64,000 nucleotides of DNA from NCBI RefSeq assembly GCF_900112185.1, contig NZ_FOKP01000010.1:62001-126000 (forward strand), written 5' to 3'. Positions within the stretch are counted from its first letter, which is position 1. Each line of letters opens with the position of its first letter. The notes below the pieces were generated by a model. It ran no database searches, was not told the DNA's origin, and saw only the letters and a program-made list of their open reading frames with translations. This document shows, in pieces, positions 62,586-64,000 of the stretch. The position numbers and the translations under genes were made by a program. The stretch is from Allobosea sp. CRIB-10. GTDB lineage: Bacteria; Pseudomonadota; Alphaproteobacteria; Rhizobiales; Beijerinckiaceae.

Positions 62586-63371
62586 CTAGCCGTAGGGCAG
62601 GCGTAGGCCCGCCTCCGCGGCGCAGGCCTTGAGCGCGAGCAGGATCGCGCTCTCGTCGGTCTCGACGCCGTGACGTTGCAGGCAGGGCACGAGGATCGCC
62701 GCCTCGGCATGGCCGGCCGGGCCGATCACCGGGCAGGCGATGTCGGTGACGGCCAGGATGTCGCGGCTCGGCGCGATGCGGTGGCCGAGCGCGCGCACTT
62801 CCGCGAGCGCAGCCTGTGTTGCCGGCTCATCGAGGCGCTTCCGGATCTCCGGCGGCGCCTCGCGCATCAGCCCGCGCCGGCGTGCCTCCGACTGGAAGGC
62901 GAGGATGAGCAGGCCGGAATTGGCATCGAGTGCCGGGCGGCCATAGCCGGGGCGGACGATGACGCTGGCGTCGAGATGACCGGCGGTGGTCGCGAGCACC
63001 ACGGTCTGAGCCCGGCTCAGCACGACCAAATGGGCGGCCTGGCCGCTCTCCTCGCTGAAGCGCTCCATCAGCGGCAGCACCACCGAGGTGAGCTGCTTGC
63101 CGCCCGGCGTCCTGATGCCGAGGTCGAACAGGCGGCGCGACAGGCCGAGCCGGTCGGTGCCGGCCTCGCGTTCGAGATAGCCGCGCTGCTGCAGCACGAA
63201 GACCATGCGGAAGATTTCGCTCTTCGAGCGTTGCAGCCGCTCGGCGATCACGCGGGTCGAGAGCGGCTCGCCGGTCTCGGCGAGGAGTTCGAGGATGTCG
63301 AGACCCTTTTCCAGGGCGGGAGCGGCATAGGCCGCCTTCTCGTCAGTGTCGGCTTCGGGAAGAACGCTCAT
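62586..63371 (-). CDS. IclR-family transcriptional regulator
   Basis: A 261-residue regulator. The N-terminal winged helix-turn-helix is GLDILELLAETGEPLSTRVIAERLQRSKSEIFRMVFVLQQRGYLER. The C-terminal effector-binding domain has LSRRLFDLG, LMERFSEESGQAAHLVVLSRAQTVVLAT and GLLILAF, typical of IclR. These proteins respond to small aromatic or aliphatic acids, amino acids or sugars. It is divergent from the amino-acid ABC transporter gene (152 bp gap), so that operon is the likely target. The N-terminal sequence EADTDEKAAYAAPALE is a variable leader. Confidence 0.94.
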   Translation of the reverse strand: MSVLPEADTDEKAAYAAPALEKGLDILELLAETGEPLSTRVIAERLQRSKSEIFRMVFVLQQRGYLEREAGTDRLGLSRRLFDLGIRTPGGKQLTSVVLPLMERFSEESGQAAHLVVLSRAQTVVLATTAGHLDASVIVRPGYGRPALDANSGLLILAFQSEARRRGLMREAPPEIRKRLDEPATQAALAEVRALGHRIAPSRDILAVTDIACPVIGPAGHAEAAILVPCLQRHGVETDESAILLALKACAAEAGLRLPYG

Positions 63372-63446
63372 GCTGCGCCTGTTTCATATGTGAAGCTTGA
63401 CATCAAATAAGAAGCCAAACTAGCCTCCGGGTAAAGAGGGAGAGAC

Positions 63447-63518
63447 ATGAGCGCATCGCTGCAATATCCGTCCAGTGCATCCGGACGGCGGGCCCATGGC
63501 CCGCAGCCCCAAGGCTGA
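63447..63518 (+). promoter_or_regulatory. Possible leader ORF with hairpin before the amino-acid ABC permease
   Basis: An ATG with a ggagag site opens a 23-codon frame (MSASLQYPSS then ASGRRAHGPQPQG) that stops 5 bp before the permease start. A 7-bp stem gcgggcc/ggcccgc with a 3-nt loop lies inside it at 63488-63504. It may be a translational control leader or a gene remnant. Confidence 0.4.
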
Positions 63519-63523
63519 CTGCG

Positions 63524-64000
63524 ATGAAGTACGGGCTCCAGTTTCGCGACGTCTTTGCGGCCTGGGAGTCCATTCTCGACGGCGTCTGGATCACGCTGCT
63601 GCTGTCGGCCGTTGCGATGGTCGGCGGGCTCCTCATCGGCGTCCTCTGCGCAGCCGGGCGCACCTACGGCCCGGCCTGGCTGCGCCGCATCGTCGGCGCC
63701 TATGTCGAGATCATCCGCAACACGCCGCTGCTGGTGCAGCTCTTCCTGATCTTCTTCGGTCTGCCGAGCTTCGGCGTCAGGCTCGACGGGCTGACCGCCG
63801 CTATGATCGCGCTGGTGATCAATCTCGGCGCCTACACCACCGAGATCGTCCGTGCAGGCCTGGAGGCCGTGCCGAAGGCGCAGATCGAGGCGGGCCATTC
63901 GCTCGGACTCTCCGGGCTGCAGGTCTTCCGCTACATCGTCGTCTTCCCGGCGCTGAAGGCGATGTTCCCGGCGCTCGCCAGCCAGTTCGTCCTGCTGATG
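63524..64000 (+). CDS. Polar amino-acid ABC transporter permease (His/Glu/Gln/Arg/opine family; 3' end cut)
   Basis: The first 159 residues of an inner-membrane permease. It starts MKYGLQFRDVFAAWESILDG and continues VWITLLLSAVAMVGGLLIGV, typical of HisM/GlnP-like proteins. Further segments are AYVEIIRNTPLLVQLFLIFFG (the conserved RxTPLLVQL motif) and NLGAYTTEIVRAGLEAVPKAQIEAGHSLGLS, the EAA-type loop that contacts the ATPase. The window ends inside a helix. No binding-protein gene is seen before it. The neighbouring IclR regulator and the short leader frame are the only visible control features. The specific amino acid cannot be named. Confidence 0.94.
   Translation, partial: MKYGLQFRDVFAAWESILDGVWITLLLSAVAMVGGLLIGVLCAAGRTYGPAWLRRIVGAYVEIIRNTPLLVQLFLIFFGLPSFGVRLDGLTAAMIALVINLGAYTTEIVRAGLEAVPKAQIEAGHSLGLSGLQVFRYIVVFPALKAMFPALASQFVLLM

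Overview
The window looks like a chromosomal segment of a high-GC alphaproteobacterium of the order Hyphomicrobiales (Rhizobiales). The evidence is an aerobic cobaltochelatase pair (cobS, cobT), an NdvA-type beta-glucan exporter, a CarD regulator, the rpmB / DUF3108 / SUV3-like helicase / S4 / fdxA / carD gene order, and an aroK-aroB-corC block facing xerD. A Bosea-like genus is my best guess, but that is inference from gene content and codon usage, not from a marker gene. I see no rRNA genes, prophage, transposase or CRISPR array. There is one tRNA-Arg gene.

Layout. 1-5541 (minus): a peptide/oligopeptide ABC importer operon (fused ATPase, binding protein, two permeases; the last is cut by the window edge). 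5831-10825 (plus): a coupled three-gene signalling-like cassette made of an ABC-exporter-like protein with eroded ATPase motifs, a cyclic-nucleotide-binding protein, and a membrane [2Fe-2S] class III cyclase-like protein that lacks several catalytic residues. 10829-14528: two Rossmann/methyltransferase-like proteins and two glycosyltransferases. 14684-19394: cobS, a GFA-family protein, an acetyltransferase, cobT and a phytase-like esterase. 19575-29356: a conserved housekeeping block (rpmB, DUF3108, helicase, S4 protein, ferredoxin, carD), interrupted at 20956-23905 by a lower-GC putative nuclease toxin / immunity pair and an epoxide-hydrolase-like gene.

29418-38332: dienelactone hydrolase, M48 protease lipoprotein, SNase-like protein, tRNA-Arg(CCT), acetyltransferase, racemase-family protein, spermidine-synthase-like protein, amidohydrolase, DUF2938 membrane protein, and a ROK-family protein whose motifs appear in circularly permuted order. 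38338-44194 (minus): an esterase, then soxA, soxZ, soxY, soxX and a two-subunit molybdenum hydroxylase; soxX is translationally coupled to the Mo-enzyme. No soxB or soxCD is visible. 44631-53471: envelope functions (MscS-type channel, CAP-domain lipoprotein, MotA/MotB pair, NdvA, Ca2+/H+ antiporter). 53461-59591: corC, aroB, aroK, a pabB-pabC fusion, a 47-residue membrane peptide and xerD. 59754-64000: a YbaL-type antiporter, a polyhydroxyalkanoate-system protein, an IclR regulator and the start of an amino-acid ABC transporter.

The best candidates for a little-described system are the pseudo-ABC / cNMP receptor / redox cyclase-like cassette, the toxin-immunity pair, the permuted ROK protein, and the Sox carrier proteins coupled to an Ior-type Mo-hydroxylase. 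Four palindromic intergenic repeats belonging to three families are also present.
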